This document shows positions 35,948 through 45,090 of a stretch of 64,000 nucleotides of DNA, in pieces (position 1 is the stretch's first letter; every line of letters starts with the position of its first letter). A program made the translations under genes and the position numbers. Source of the stretch: Caryophanales bacterium UBA5603 (GTDB lineage Bacteria > Bacillota_I > Bacilli_A > Izemoplasmatales > Hujiaoplasmataceae); the NCBI GenBank assembly GCA_002424815.1, contig DILB01000008.1, positions 31,565 to 95,564 of the forward strand. The letters are read 5' to 3'. The notes under the pieces are model-generated. The model did no database searches and had not been told where the DNA came from. It saw nothing but the letters and a program-made list of their open reading frames with translations.

Positions 35948-37644
35948 AACGTAAAATTATATTGAATTATACTTTGATTATGATTTTTGCCATTATTCTT
36001 TTTGCGATTGGAGCTTCAATAATTGCAAGTCATAATCTTAATAATGTTACGGAACACAATTTAGAACAATATCTTGATATCGTTAGCGATGATTATACTT
36101 CTTATCTTGATACAATAACATTGCTTCAAAATTACGCCGATTATGATCAAACACTCCGAATTACTGTTTTAGATCCTTCTGGAGTTGTCGTTGCGGATTC
36201 GATATTGATATCCACTGAAAATCATCTTTTAAGACCTGAGATTGTCAATATTGGTGAAGCATTTATCCGCTATTCAGAGACATTAAATAAAAGAATGATG
36301 TATATGGCTATGGAAATGGATGACGGCGGGTACCTCCGTGTAGCCATTCCAACCAGTAGCTTCATACCCTTCTTAAATGATTTTATTGGCTTGTCTATCG
36401 TTATTGGAACACTTATCATTATTGGTGCTTATTTTTTAGTTGGCATTGCCACCAATAAAACACTTGCACCGCTGAGAGAAACCGTTTCTTCCTTAAGCGC
36501 TGTTGCAAAAGGTGAATATATCGAACGATTACCACTTGAACAATCAGAAGAACTAAATCAAATCATCAATGATATTAATGATATTAGTCGCATGATTGCG
36601 ACGAATATTAATGAACTTAACATTGAAAAACAAAAAATCGATTTTATTCTTAACCATATGGAACAAGGATTATGTGTCCTTGATGCTAATTTACGCGTTG
36701 TTCTTGTTAATCGTTTTGTGGAGAATCTCTTTCAATTTAAACCAGATTTAAATTTAAATAAAGATTATCTATATCTGTTTCGCAATCCAGTCGTTCAAAA
36801 AATTATCACAGATATTTCATCGAATGAAGAAGGATTACTTGCTTTCTTTTCAGAAAATGATAGAGAATATTCTGTTTCGGCATCAAAAACAAAAACATCA
36901 TGGAGTCATACAGAACTTTTACTTTTAATTTTCAGCGATATTACAGCTATGAAACAAATCGAAACACTCAAACGCGATTTTTTTGTTAATGCATCGCATG
37001 AATTAAAATCACCTCTAACATCAATTATTGGCGCTTCGGAATTGATTTCTTCTAATATTGTTTCTAAACCGGAAGAAATCAAAGACCTCGCCGATCGGGT
37101 TTTACAAGAAGCGAAACGCATGAACAATCTTGTTGGCGATATGCTCAGTCTTTCAAAATATGAAAATCCCTTGTTGTCAAAAAATGAAGTGTTAGTTGAA
37201 TTTGATACGCTTATTAAAGAGGTTAGTGCTTCACTTGAATCTCAAGCATTCAGTAAAAAAATTGAATTAATTACTTATTTAGAACCGGTTTCTTTGATGG
37301 CGGATTATGAACATCTTACGCAACTTGTTCGTAATCTCATGGATAATGCCATACAATATGGCGTTGAAAACGGACATGTCACGGTGAAACTTTATCAATT
37401 AGGCGAAGATATCCGGTTAGAAGTAATCGATGATGGTATCGGTATTCCTAAAGAATACCAAACAAGAGTCTTTGAACGTTTTTATCGTGTTGACAAAGCT
37501 CGAAGCAAAAAAACAGGTGGAACCGGTCTGGGATTAGCCATTGTAAAACATATTTGCGCGATTTATCGTGCACAAATATCACTTGAAAGCGAACCCAATA
37601 AAGGAACTAAGATTCAAATCACAATTCCCTCTAAATCATTATAA
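35944..37644 (+). CDS. phoR: Sensor histidine kinase PhoR
   Basis: Membrane kinase partner of PhoP. Helix 1 (~5-28), an extracytoplasmic sensor (~30-145), helix 2 (~150-172), HAMP (~173-225), a PAS-like domain (~230-335), HisKA with FVNASHELKSPLTSIIG (His in ASHELK), and HATPase_c with N box NLMDNAIQYG, G1 DDGIGIP, F box and G2 GGTGLGLAIVK. At 566 residues it is a typical PhoR. It overlaps phoP by 4 nt. Confidence 0.92.
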   Translation: MKRKIILNYTLIMIFAIILFAIGASIIASHNLNNVTEHNLEQYLDIVSDDYTSYLDTITLLQNYADYDQTLRITVLDPSGVVVADSILISTENHLLRPEIVNIGEAFIRYSETLNKRMMYMAMEMDDGGYLRVAIPTSSFIPFLNDFIGLSIVIGTLIIIGAYFLVGIATNKTLAPLRETVSSLSAVAKGEYIERLPLEQSEELNQIINDINDISRMIATNINELNIEKQKIDFILNHMEQGLCVLDANLRVVLVNRFVENLFQFKPDLNLNKDYLYLFRNPVVQKIITDISSNEEGLLAFFSENDREYSVSASKTKTSWSHTELLLLIFSDITAMKQIETLKRDFFVNASHELKSPLTSIIGASELISSNIVSKPEEIKDLADRVLQEAKRMNNLVGDMLSLSKYENPLLSKNEVLVEFDTLIKEVSASLESQAFSKKIELITYLEPVSLMADYEHLTQLVRNLMDNAIQYGVENGHVTVKLYQLGEDIRLEVIDDGIGIPKEYQTRVFERFYRVDKARSKKTGGTGLGLAIVKHICAIYRAQISLESEPNKGTKIQITIPSKSL

Positions 37645-37648
37645 TTTT

Positions 37649-37679
37649 AAATCGTCCAATTTAGGGCGATTTCTTTTTT
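37649..37679 (+). terminator. Terminator after phoR
   Basis: AAATCGTCC / GGGCGATTT (9 bp with one G-U pair), 6-nt loop, then CTTTTTT. Confidence 0.8.
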
Positions 37680-37684
37680 GAAAG

Positions 37685-37762
37685 CATTGCATTTTAACTG
37701 ATCATTAAAGGTCTTATGATTCATCATAAGATGATACTTTTCAAAGCGGTTAAAATGTAATG
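37685..37762. repeat. Nested inverted repeat between phoR and the Y-family polymerase gene
   Basis: Outer arms CATTGCATTTTAAC (37685-37698) and GTTAAAATGTAATG (37749-37762), 14 nt with one mismatch, enclose a perfect inner palindrome TCTTATGAT-TC-ATCATAAGA (37712-37731). It lies after the phoR terminator and before the next gene's -10 (TATAAT, 37816). It may be a MITE-like remnant, an RNA structure or an operator. Confidence 0.6.
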
Positions 37763-37848
37763 ATTTTCAGAAAAATAATTTGATGTCAAGACTACCAAAT
37801 CGATTTAAAAATCAGTATAATGAAAGATGAAGAGGGGAGGGGTTGAGA

Positions 37849-39114
37849 ATGGATGAACTCAAAATTCACAGAACGATTTTATGCATCGATCTTAAAAGTT
37901 TTTATGCATCGGTTGAATGTAGTCTTTTAGGTCTTGATCCCTTCAAAACACCACTTGTCGTAGCTGATTACAGTCGGGGTGGAGGTTCAATCGTTTTAGC
38001 CGTTTCACCTTATCTAAAAAAGTTTGGCGTTCCCAGTCGTTGTCGAATTCACGAATTGCCAACCAACATTAAAATCATTTTTCAAAAGCCTCGAATGGAA
38101 AAATATTTAGAATACTCCACAAAAATCGTTGAAATTTATTTAAGGTTTGTTTCTGAAGAAGATCTCTATGTTTATTCTGTGGACGAAGTTTTTCTTGACT
38201 TTACTAATTATCTTGATTATTATCAAAAAACCGATCTCGAACTCGCTAAAATGATTATGACAGAAATATATAAAGAAACTAAAGTTTATTCGACTTGCGG
38301 TATCGGGCCAAACATGCTAATGGCAAAACTAGCCTTAGACATTGAATCAAAACATTCTCCGGATTTCATTGCTAAATGGGATTATGAAAGTCTACCACAA
38401 AAATTGTGGCCAATCACGCCACTTTCTGAAATGTGGGGGATAGGTCACAATATGGAAGCGCATCTAAATAAGATGGGAATGTATAAGATAGGAGATATTG
38501 CTAAATTTAATGTCGCTAAACTGAAACAACGCTTTGGCATCATCGGTGAGGAGTTATATTATCATACACACGGAATCGATACCAGTTTAATTCAAGATAA
38601 AAATAAAATAAAACCAATCGCTAAAAGTTACGGAACAGGCCAAACGCTTTTCCGCGATTACTATCCGCCAGATATATATCAAATCATTGTGGAATTGGTT
38701 GATGATGTTTGTCGTCGATTACGACTCAGTAAAAAACAAGCAAAAACCGTCCATTTTGGAATCGGGTATAGCAAAGAAGTGGGCGGTGGATTTTCGCGAC
38801 AATTTACTTTGCCACAGCCGACCGCCAGTGAATCAGAGATTTATAAAGCTTGTTTACATTTATTTAATGAACATTATGAACGCGAAGCGATTCGACGAGT
38901 GCATGTGAGTGTCACCAATCTTGTTACACAACCAGAAATTCAAATAAATCTTTTTGAAAATGTTGATAAGGTTATCAAAGAAGCTGAAGTTTTTTCTGCC
39001 ATCGATGAAATCAAATTTAAATTTGGCAAAAATAGTGTGAATCGTGCATCAAGCGAACTCAAAGCCTCTACGATTAAAGCCAGAAATGATATGATTGGTG
39101 GCCATCATGCTTAA
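37849..39114 (+). CDS. Y-family DNA polymerase, UvrX/YqjW type
   Basis: Translesion polymerase. The palm shows CIDLKSFYASVEC with the first metal Asp and the steric-gate region; YSVDEVFLDF carries the paired catalytic Asp and Glu. WGIGHNMEAHLNKMGM is the helix-hairpin-helix thumb, and a little-finger domain follows. A C-terminal QINLFENVDK resembles a beta-clamp binding peptide (QxxLF). GGGGAGGGG precedes the ATG at 37849; a TTG six bases earlier is less likely. It is paired with a YolD gene, as in Bacillus phage-type uvrX loci. No LexA box was recognised. Confidence 0.88.
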   Translation: MDELKIHRTILCIDLKSFYASVECSLLGLDPFKTPLVVADYSRGGGSIVLAVSPYLKKFGVPSRCRIHELPTNIKIIFQKPRMEKYLEYSTKIVEIYLRFVSEEDLYVYSVDEVFLDFTNYLDYYQKTDLELAKMIMTEIYKETKVYSTCGIGPNMLMAKLALDIESKHSPDFIAKWDYESLPQKLWPITPLSEMWGIGHNMEAHLNKMGMYKIGDIAKFNVAKLKQRFGIIGEELYYHTHGIDTSLIQDKNKIKPIAKSYGTGQTLFRDYYPPDIYQIIVELVDDVCRRLRLSKKQAKTVHFGIGYSKEVGGGFSRQFTLPQPTASESEIYKACLHLFNEHYEREAIRRVHVSVTNLVTQPEIQINLFENVDKVIKEAEVFSAIDEIKFKFGKNSVNRASSELKASTIKARNDMIGGHHA

Positions 39115-39436
39115 CACTTATATCGATCGTGGCATTATTAAATGGAATGCCTTTGACGCTTTAGTTGGATATTCTTCGATGTTAGAAGAAATGCGCTATC
39201 GGATGGGTAAAAAAGAACGACCCGTTCTTAGCGACGATGATTATGAACAACTTAATAGAGATTTAAATCATGCTATGCAAGAACATTTAGAAGTAGAAAT
39301 TCGATATTTTCATGATGGATATGCGCGGTTTACATATGGAACAATCCGTCGTCTCGATTATGCTAAACGAGAAATCGTCTTATCAACCATGGAACGACTG
39401 AAAGCTGATGACATTCTTGGGCTGGCAATCCAATAA
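39107..39436 (+). CDS. YolD-like protein
   Basis: A ~109-residue protein of the YolD family, which in Firmicutes is found downstream of UvrX/YqjW polymerases and is thought to regulate or assist them. Seen: DRGIIKWNAFDAL near the start (RGxxKWxPF motif) and a small beta-rich C-terminal part (VEIRYFHDGYARFTYGTI). It overlaps the polymerase gene by 8 nt, so the two are translationally coupled. TTG (39095) and GTG (39098) starts are also possible. Confidence 0.82.
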   Translation: MLNTYIDRGIIKWNAFDALVGYSSMLEEMRYRMGKKERPVLSDDDYEQLNRDLNHAMQEHLEVEIRYFHDGYARFTYGTIRRLDYAKREIVLSTMERLKADDILGLAIQ

Positions 39437-39517
39437 TGTCATTTTTTCATCCGTTGTTTAAAAGCGAATAGAGGTATGATAAAATGGACGATAGATGCAA
39501 AGGTGAGTGAGAATAAA

Positions 39518-40378
39518 ATGTTAAAAATGAAAGCTTACGCTAAAATAAATCTCTTTTTAAATGTTGTGGGATTGCGACCGGATGGATATCACGATCTTGA
39601 AATGGTCAACGCTAAAATCACTCTGGCAGATGATTTGCGTTTTTATGAAACGCTGGACATCAAACCCGTCACAATATGTTCAAATGACGCTTTCCTTGAA
39701 AACGATAGTAACCTACTTAACCGAGTCGCGAATTTCATGATTGAACATTACGCTCGTGGAAAAAGCATTAAAATAGAGATTGACAAACAAATACCACCAG
39801 GCGCAGGGCTCGCAGGAAATAGTACCGATGCTGCAGCGATTATCAAAGGAATGAATCAACTGTTCAATTTGAATTTATCAAAAGAACAGATGAAACATAT
39901 TGCTATACGTTTTGGTGCTGATATTCCCTATTGTCTTCAAGATGAACCGGCATTAGTCAAAGGGATTGGTGAAATCATTGAACCGCTTGATTTTCCATTT
40001 TCGAATCTTTCAATTCTTGTGCTAAAACCCAAAGCATTTGTTCGAACAGAAGAAGTTTTTACTTTAGGTGATGAAATTGGATTTTCAAACCACGACGTTA
40101 CACCAATGCTCAAAGCTATCAAAGACAATAATATTGAAAAATTCATAAAAACCATGAAAAATAGTTTAGAGTCAATAACCTTTCAACTCAGTCCGGAAAC
40201 CGCAGAAGCCAAACAAATGCTTATCGATTATTTTGGCGAAGATGGAATCGTCATGAGCGGAAGTGGTTCGACCATTATTAAAATTGTGCGCGAAAATAAT
40301 GATAAAATAAACACCTTTATTAGACAACATGCGGAAAAATATCAGTTTTATCAAACGAATATCGTCAATAACGAATAA
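39518..40378 (+). CDS. ispE: 4-diphosphocytidyl-2-C-methyl-D-erythritol kinase
   Basis: GHMP kinase of the MEP isoprenoid pathway. The N-terminus MKAYAKINLFLNVVGLRPDG carries the substrate Lys, PPGAGLAGNSTDAAA is the ATP loop, and SGSGSTIIKI the third GHMP motif. The upstream frame from 39476 adds unlikely residues; the ATG at 39518 has AAAGGTGAG before it and gives 286 residues, the family length. Its presence implies a MEP rather than mevalonate route. Confidence 0.95.
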   Translation: MLKMKAYAKINLFLNVVGLRPDGYHDLEMVNAKITLADDLRFYETLDIKPVTICSNDAFLENDSNLLNRVANFMIEHYARGKSIKIEIDKQIPPGAGLAGNSTDAAAIIKGMNQLFNLNLSKEQMKHIAIRFGADIPYCLQDEPALVKGIGEIIEPLDFPFSNLSILVLKPKAFVRTEEVFTLGDEIGFSNHDVTPMLKAIKDNNIEKFIKTMKNSLESITFQLSPETAEAKQMLIDYFGEDGIVMSGSGSTIIKIVRENNDKINTFIRQHAEKYQFYQTNIVNNE

Positions 40379-40433
40379 AAAACGCTTTTAAATCGCTATA
40401 TATCGTGATATAATCAAAGAAAGAGGTGGTAAT

Positions 40434-40706
40434 ATGAGAATAACTGAAGTTCGCGCTAAGAGAGTCAATGGAGAAAACCGTTTGGTTGGAATTGCCGCCA
40501 TTACCATTGATGAGTGCTTCGTTGTTCATGAACTGCGCATTATTGAGGGAAAAGACGGATTGTTTGTAGCGATGCCAAGTCGGAAGATGCCGAATGGCGA
40601 GTTCAAAGACGTTGCCCACCCCATTAATACCGAGACGAGAAGTCAGATCGAAGCAGCAGTTTTGGATGCCTTCAACCAGCTTCCGCCAATTAAAGTAGAA
40701 GAATAG
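40434..40706 (+). CDS. spoVG: SpoVG family RNA/DNA-binding regulator
   Basis: Small nucleic-acid-binding regulator. MRITEVRAKRV, ITIDECFVVHELRIIEGKDG and VAMPSRKMPNGEFKDVAHPI are diagnostic. At 90 residues it is normal size. In Bacilli it follows the purR/ispE region, and here too it follows ispE. Promoter TGATATAAT lies at 40406-40414. Targets in this organism are unknown; sporulation is not implied. Confidence 0.96.
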   Translation: MRITEVRAKRVNGENRLVGIAAITIDECFVVHELRIIEGKDGLFVAMPSRKMPNGEFKDVAHPINTETRSQIEAAVLDAFNQLPPIKVEE

Positions 40707-40715
40707 CGATTCCGT

Positions 40716-40753
40716 AAAGTGCCCACTTTTTGAAAGTTGGCACTTTCTTATTG
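40716..40753 (+). terminator. Terminator after spoVG
   Basis: AAAGTGCC / GGCACTTT with an inner ACTTT/AAAGT stem, then CTTATTGTT. Confidence 0.7.
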
Positions 40754-40809
40754 TTAGACTTTGTTATATAATAGATTTGGTCAAAAAGACATTATTTTGG
40801 AGGGGTAAG

Positions 40810-41760
40810 ATGGCGATCTTTCATGGATCAAAAGTTAAAATCTTTTCACTCAGTTCAAATCATGAACTGGCTCAAGAAATAGCAGATTATATTGGAATTC
40901 CGTTAAGCGATTGTGAAGTTTCACGTTTCGCTGATGGTGAAATCAACATTAACATATCTGAAACAGTTCGTGGGCACAAAGTTTTTGTCATTCAATCAAC
41001 TTCAGCTCCGGTCAATGAACATGTTATGGAACTGTTAATCATGATTGATGCTTTAAAAAGAGCATCGGCTCGTGAAATCAATATCGTTATGCCTTATTAT
41101 GGATATTCAAGACAAGATAGAAAAGCAAAAGCTCGTCAACCTATTTCTGCAAAATTAATGGCTGATCTACTTCAAGTTGCTGGTGCGACTCGCCTAGTCT
41201 GTATGGATTTGCACGCTGCACAAATACAAGGATTTTTCGATATCCCAATCGATAATTTCCGTTCGATGCCGATTATTGCCGATTATATAAAAACAAAAAA
41301 TATTAAAAATATGGTTGTTGTATCACCAGACCATGGTGGCGTTGCGAGAGCTAGAGCATTAGCAGACTCATTAAGTACACCCATTGCCATCATCGATAAA
41401 ACTCGACCTGAACCTAATGTTGCCGAAGTTATGAACATTATCGGAAGTGTTAAAGGGAAAAACTGCGTTATCTTTGATGATATGATTGATACTGCCGGTT
41501 CAATTGTAGCAGCAGCAAACGCTTTGAAAGAAGCAGGAGCAAAAGATATTTATGCTTGCTGTACACACCCATTATTATCAGGAAGAGCTGTTGAAAGAAT
41601 CATGGATTCACCTTTAATCGAAATGGTTTGTACCAATACAATTTTATTGCCTGAAGAAAAACGCTTTTCAAAACTGGTTCAATTATCAATCTCTCATCTT
41701 TTAGGACAAGGCATCATCAATATCATTGACGATCAAGGCGTTTCAACTTTATTTAGCTGA
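40810..41760 (+). CDS. prs: Ribose-phosphate pyrophosphokinase (PRPP synthetase)
   Basis: Makes PRPP for purines, pyrimidines, NAD, His and Trp. Conserved: SRFADGEININI, MPYYGYSRQDRKAKARQPIS, the MDLHAAQIQGFFDIP block and the PRPP loop FDDMIDTAGSI. The ATG at 40810, with GGAGGGG before it, gives 316 residues; the longer frame from 40777 adds residues not seen in the family. A -10 TATAAT lies at 40767-40772. Gene order spoVG-prs is the same as in Bacillus. Confidence 0.97.
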   Translation: MAIFHGSKVKIFSLSSNHELAQEIADYIGIPLSDCEVSRFADGEININISETVRGHKVFVIQSTSAPVNEHVMELLIMIDALKRASAREINIVMPYYGYSRQDRKAKARQPISAKLMADLLQVAGATRLVCMDLHAAQIQGFFDIPIDNFRSMPIIADYIKTKNIKNMVVVSPDHGGVARARALADSLSTPIAIIDKTRPEPNVAEVMNIIGSVKGKNCVIFDDMIDTAGSIVAAANALKEAGAKDIYACCTHPLLSGRAVERIMDSPLIEMVCTNTILLPEEKRFSKLVQLSISHLLGQGIINIIDDQGVSTLFS

Positions 41761-41768
41761 GTGATTCT

Positions 41769-41801
41769 ACCACATCAATTTCATAGTGATGTGGTTTTTT
41801 A
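41769..41801 (+). terminator. Terminator after prs
   Basis: ACCACATCA / TGATGTGGT stem (9 bp), 9-nt loop, then TTTTTT. Confidence 0.85.
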
Positions 41802-41832
41802 TTTGTGGAAAAGTCTTTTACCGGTTTTTCTA

Positions 41833-41860
41833 TTTACATTGAAAAACGGTATGATATAAT
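41833..41860 (+). promoter_or_regulatory. Promoter of the asnS T-box transcript
   Basis: TTTACA (41833), 16-bp spacer, and extended -10 TGATATAAT (41852-41860). Confidence 0.7.
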
Positions 41861-41867
41861 AGTTATA

Positions 41868-42083
41868 AATCGAAGAACGGAAAAGTATGACTAATCGGGT
41901 TTTTAGCGAGTGGAGGATGATGAGAGCTCCATACGATGATTTGTCTGAAGAACACCGGGAGAGACAGAAGAACTAAGTAGACCTGTCCGCATGGTTGGCG
42001 TTATCAACTTCAAGAGCCAGTCGTCTGGAACAAAGGTGGTACCGCGGTTATTCAATCGTCCTTCTATTTGAGGGCGATTTTTT
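41868..42083 (+). promoter_or_regulatory. T-box leader, asparagine specific, controlling asnS
   Basis: Uncharged tRNA-sensing riboswitch. Stem I shows AGTA near 41892, AGCGAG and the GGATGATGAGA apical part; the specifier context GAAG-AAC-A places the codon AAC (Asn) at 41951-41953. A CCAG/CTGG stem precedes the perfect T-box AGGTGGTACCGCGG (42034-42047). The terminator AATCGTCCT / AGGGCGATT plus T-run is at 42055-42083. Specifier and downstream gene agree. Confidence 0.93.
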
Positions 42084-42124
42084 GTTTCTATTAAATAAAG
42101 AAGATTGTTTTTAGGGGGTAAATC

Positions 42125-43510
42125 ATGAAAACAACAGTTAAATACATGTATGAAAGTTTTTCAAGTTTGTCTGGGCAACCCATCAGTATATCAGGTTGGG
42201 TTAGAAATAATCGTGCCCAAAAAGAATTTGGGTTTATCGACTTAAATGATGGATCCTTCTTTGAATCAATTCAAGTTGTTTATGAATCAAGGCTTGAAGA
42301 TTTTAAGGACATTCAAAAGTATCGCGTGGGAGCTTCTGTCGAAGTAACAGGAATTTTGACTTTGACCCCAGATATGAAACAACCTTTTGAAATAAAAGCG
42401 AATTCGATTACTTTGCTGGGAGATAGTCCTGAAAACTATCCGATACAACCCAAAAGACATACACGTGAATTTTTACGCGAGAATGCGCATTTACGAATGA
42501 GAACCAATTTGTTTAATGCGGTTTTTCGTGTGCGGTCTTTAATTAGTTTTGCCATTCATCAATTTTTCGACGAAAACAATTTTGTTTATGTTCATACGCC
42601 CATCATTACCGGATCTGATGCCGAAGGTGCTGGACAAATGTTTAAAGTAACGACATTAGAGATGGAAGAAATCGTTAAAAAAGGTGAAAAAACGATTGAC
42701 TATACAAAAGACTTTTTCGGTAAATCAACCAATTTAACAGTTTCGGGACAATTACAAGTTGAAAGTTATGCAATGGCCTTTCGTAACGTTTATACATTTG
42801 GACCGACTTTCCGCGCTGAAAACTCTAATACTCAACGACATGCATCGGAATTTTGGATGGTAGAACCAGAAATTGCATTTGCAGATTTACAAGATGACAT
42901 GCATTTAGCTGAAGCAATGGTAAAATATATCATTCGTTATGTTATGGAAAAAGCTTCTCGAGAGATTGATTTTTTTGATGCATTTGTTGAAAAAGGACTT
43001 CGTCAAAAACTCGAAAAAGTTGTAACATCTAAATTTAAAGTTGTTACACATCACGATGCAATTGATATTTTAAAAAAATGTGGAGAAACTTTTGAAAACA
43101 AACCGGAATTTGGTGAAGATCTTGCGACCGAGCATGAAAAATATTTAACGAAACATTTTGGAGGTCCTGTATTTGTCATTGATTGGCCGAAAGAGATTAA
43201 AGCATTTTACATGCGATTAAACGATGATCAAAAAACCGTTGCGGCAATGGATTTGTTAGTTCCTGGTGCAGGAGAATTAATCGGAGGATCACAACGAGAA
43301 GAACGCTTAGACATTCTTGAAAAACGAATGGAAGAAATGCATGTTGCCAAAGATGATTTGTGGTGGTATTTAGACCTACGTAAATATGGCGGATGTAAAC
43401 ACGCCGGTTTTGGACTTGGCTTGGAACGCATGGTGATGTACGTTACGGGTGTTGATAATATTCGTGATGTTATCTCATTTCCACGAACACCAAAAAATTG
43501 TGAATTTTAA
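42125..43510 (+). CDS. asnS: Asparaginyl-tRNA synthetase
   Basis: Class II synthetase charging tRNA-Asn. An N-terminal OB fold (~10-105) binds the anticodon; the catalytic part has motif 2 FGPTFRAENSNTQRHASEFW and motif 3 GFGLGLERMVMYVTG. The AsnS form (AENSNTQRH, not AspS AEDLRADRQ) is clear. At 461 residues it is normal length. It is controlled by an upstream T-box with Asn specifier. Its presence suggests direct charging of tRNA-Asn. Confidence 0.97.
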   Translation: MKTTVKYMYESFSSLSGQPISISGWVRNNRAQKEFGFIDLNDGSFFESIQVVYESRLEDFKDIQKYRVGASVEVTGILTLTPDMKQPFEIKANSITLLGDSPENYPIQPKRHTREFLRENAHLRMRTNLFNAVFRVRSLISFAIHQFFDENNFVYVHTPIITGSDAEGAGQMFKVTTLEMEEIVKKGEKTIDYTKDFFGKSTNLTVSGQLQVESYAMAFRNVYTFGPTFRAENSNTQRHASEFWMVEPEIAFADLQDDMHLAEAMVKYIIRYVMEKASREIDFFDAFVEKGLRQKLEKVVTSKFKVVTHHDAIDILKKCGETFENKPEFGEDLATEHEKYLTKHFGGPVFVIDWPKEIKAFYMRLNDDQKTVAAMDLLVPGAGELIGGSQREERLDILEKRMEEMHVAKDDLWWYLDLRKYGGCKHAGFGLGLERMVMYVTGVDNIRDVISFPRTPKNCEF

Positions 43511-43557
43511 TAACATTTAAGATAATAATGTTTTTATTGCACCCAAGGAGGAAAGCT

Positions 43558-45042
43558 ATGAAAAAAAAGGTTATTATAACATTGATATTACTTTTTAATA
43601 TCTCGCTTTTCGCCTGCACCGATAATACAACCACCACTCAATTGACAACTGAATCTTGGTCATTTTCTGAACCGCAAACCAATCTTTCCTTCGCTGAAAT
43701 CGTACAATCTTTGACCAATCCTTACAACATTGGTTTATTTATGACTGAAGACCCTGAAAAATCAATGGGTATTAATTTTGAACTGCCTGAAGAAGGAAGC
43801 GGTTTTGTCGAATATCGAGTACAAGGATCTCAACAAGATTTATCTTTGGTGGTTGAAACAATACAAAAAACAAGATTGGTTGGGAAAAGAACTGTCTATC
43901 TTCATGAGGCCGTCATGTTGAATTTGACACCGGGAACGACCTATGAATATCGGATTCGTAATGCGTCTTCGACCATTGTCAGCACAGCTTATCGTTTTAC
44001 GGTTCCATCTGAGAACTTATCTGAATTTTCATTTTTGATGATGGCCGATCCACAAGAATCTTCTGAAGTTGGTTATATGGCCTATGCTCATGTAGCTTTA
44101 AACGCAATAGCACAAATTGAACAAAAACCATCTTTTGTACTCTATGTTGGCGATATTATTAATGATGCCGATGTCAGAACCCAGTGGAATGCATTCTTTA
44201 AATATTCAGCTTCATTTATCTTTGATACACCAATTGTCGCAACTGCTGGAAACCACGATATTTCGGGAATTTCAGGCACGAGAATGAGCAATTTAGAATT
44301 TGATGGTTACATGAACCTTCCTAATAACGGTCCTATTTACACAGACTTTGATGAAATAGAAAACGACGCTCGTCTTAGTCATTTTGATGATGGAAAAACA
44401 TTTAGTTTTAATTATGGCAACGTTCATTTTGTCGCCATCAACACCGAGTCATTATGTGATGGTACGACTACTTGTGCTTATATGGATGAATCGAATGTAA
44501 CCATATTAAAAAATTGGCTTAATGCAGATTTAACTGGCAATACAATGAAATGGACAATCGTTTTTTTACATCGAGGACCCTACAGTTTATCCTATGACAC
44601 AGCACGAGTTAGAGAACAACTTGTGCCCATATTCGAGACACATGGGGTCGATCTTGTTCTTTCAGGACATGATCATCAATACTCCCGTTCTGTGTATAAA
44701 AATACTATTTTGATCCCCTTTGCTCGTTCTGATAATTATCTTAAAGGTACCATAAGTCTCATTCCTGAAGCGGAAAATAATTGGCATTTTAATGATTATT
44801 CATCCTCCATCGGAGTGACTTATCTAGTAGGAAACACGACAGGAACAAAATATTATGGTGGTTCAAGAAATTCTGGTATTGACGTGCAATATCGTTTCTT
44901 AGATGCTAATCCAGTCGTCCCTTATATCACTGTGACGAATGATTACATTAAAGTAGTGTCATACGGAATGTCAAAGGCATCCGCCTTCCAGATTGAAGTC
45001 GATAGTGTTTATGTTTTAGAAACATTTTATATCCGTAAATAA
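43558..45042 (+). CDS. Purple-acid-phosphatase-like metallophosphoesterase lipoprotein
   Basis: Surface phosphatase candidate, 494 residues. Lipobox LFAC (Cys20) with Thr-rich tether, a fibronectin III-like N-terminal domain (~70-160, with VEYRVQGS and TTYEYRIRN), then the calcineurin-type core with DPQ, VGDIINDA, GNHD, HRGPYS and GHDHQYSR metal-ligand motifs. AAGGAGG precedes the ATG at 43558; the frame from 43528 adds ten residues before the signal peptide. It could release phosphate for Pst, but no PhoP repeats are seen ahead of it. Confidence 0.87.
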   Translation: MKKKVIITLILLFNISLFACTDNTTTTQLTTESWSFSEPQTNLSFAEIVQSLTNPYNIGLFMTEDPEKSMGINFELPEEGSGFVEYRVQGSQQDLSLVVETIQKTRLVGKRTVYLHEAVMLNLTPGTTYEYRIRNASSTIVSTAYRFTVPSENLSEFSFLMMADPQESSEVGYMAYAHVALNAIAQIEQKPSFVLYVGDIINDADVRTQWNAFFKYSASFIFDTPIVATAGNHDISGISGTRMSNLEFDGYMNLPNNGPIYTDFDEIENDARLSHFDDGKTFSFNYGNVHFVAINTESLCDGTTTCAYMDESNVTILKNWLNADLTGNTMKWTIVFLHRGPYSLSYDTARVREQLVPIFETHGVDLVLSGHDHQYSRSVYKNTILIPFARSDNYLKGTISLIPEAENNWHFNDYSSSIGVTYLVGNTTGTKYYGGSRNSGIDVQYRFLDANPVVPYITVTNDYIKVVSYGMSKASAFQIEVDSVYVLETFYIRK

Positions 45043-45043
45043 A

Positions 45044-45075
45044 AAAAGCGTTCGGGGAATCGAACGCTTTTCATT
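45044..45075. terminator. Bidirectional terminator between phosphatase and SPFH genes
   Basis: AAAAGCGTTCG / CGAACGCTTTT perfect 11-bp stem with 6-nt loop between convergent genes. Confidence 0.88.
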
Positions 45076-45090
45076 GTTTTTTTGGGTTAT

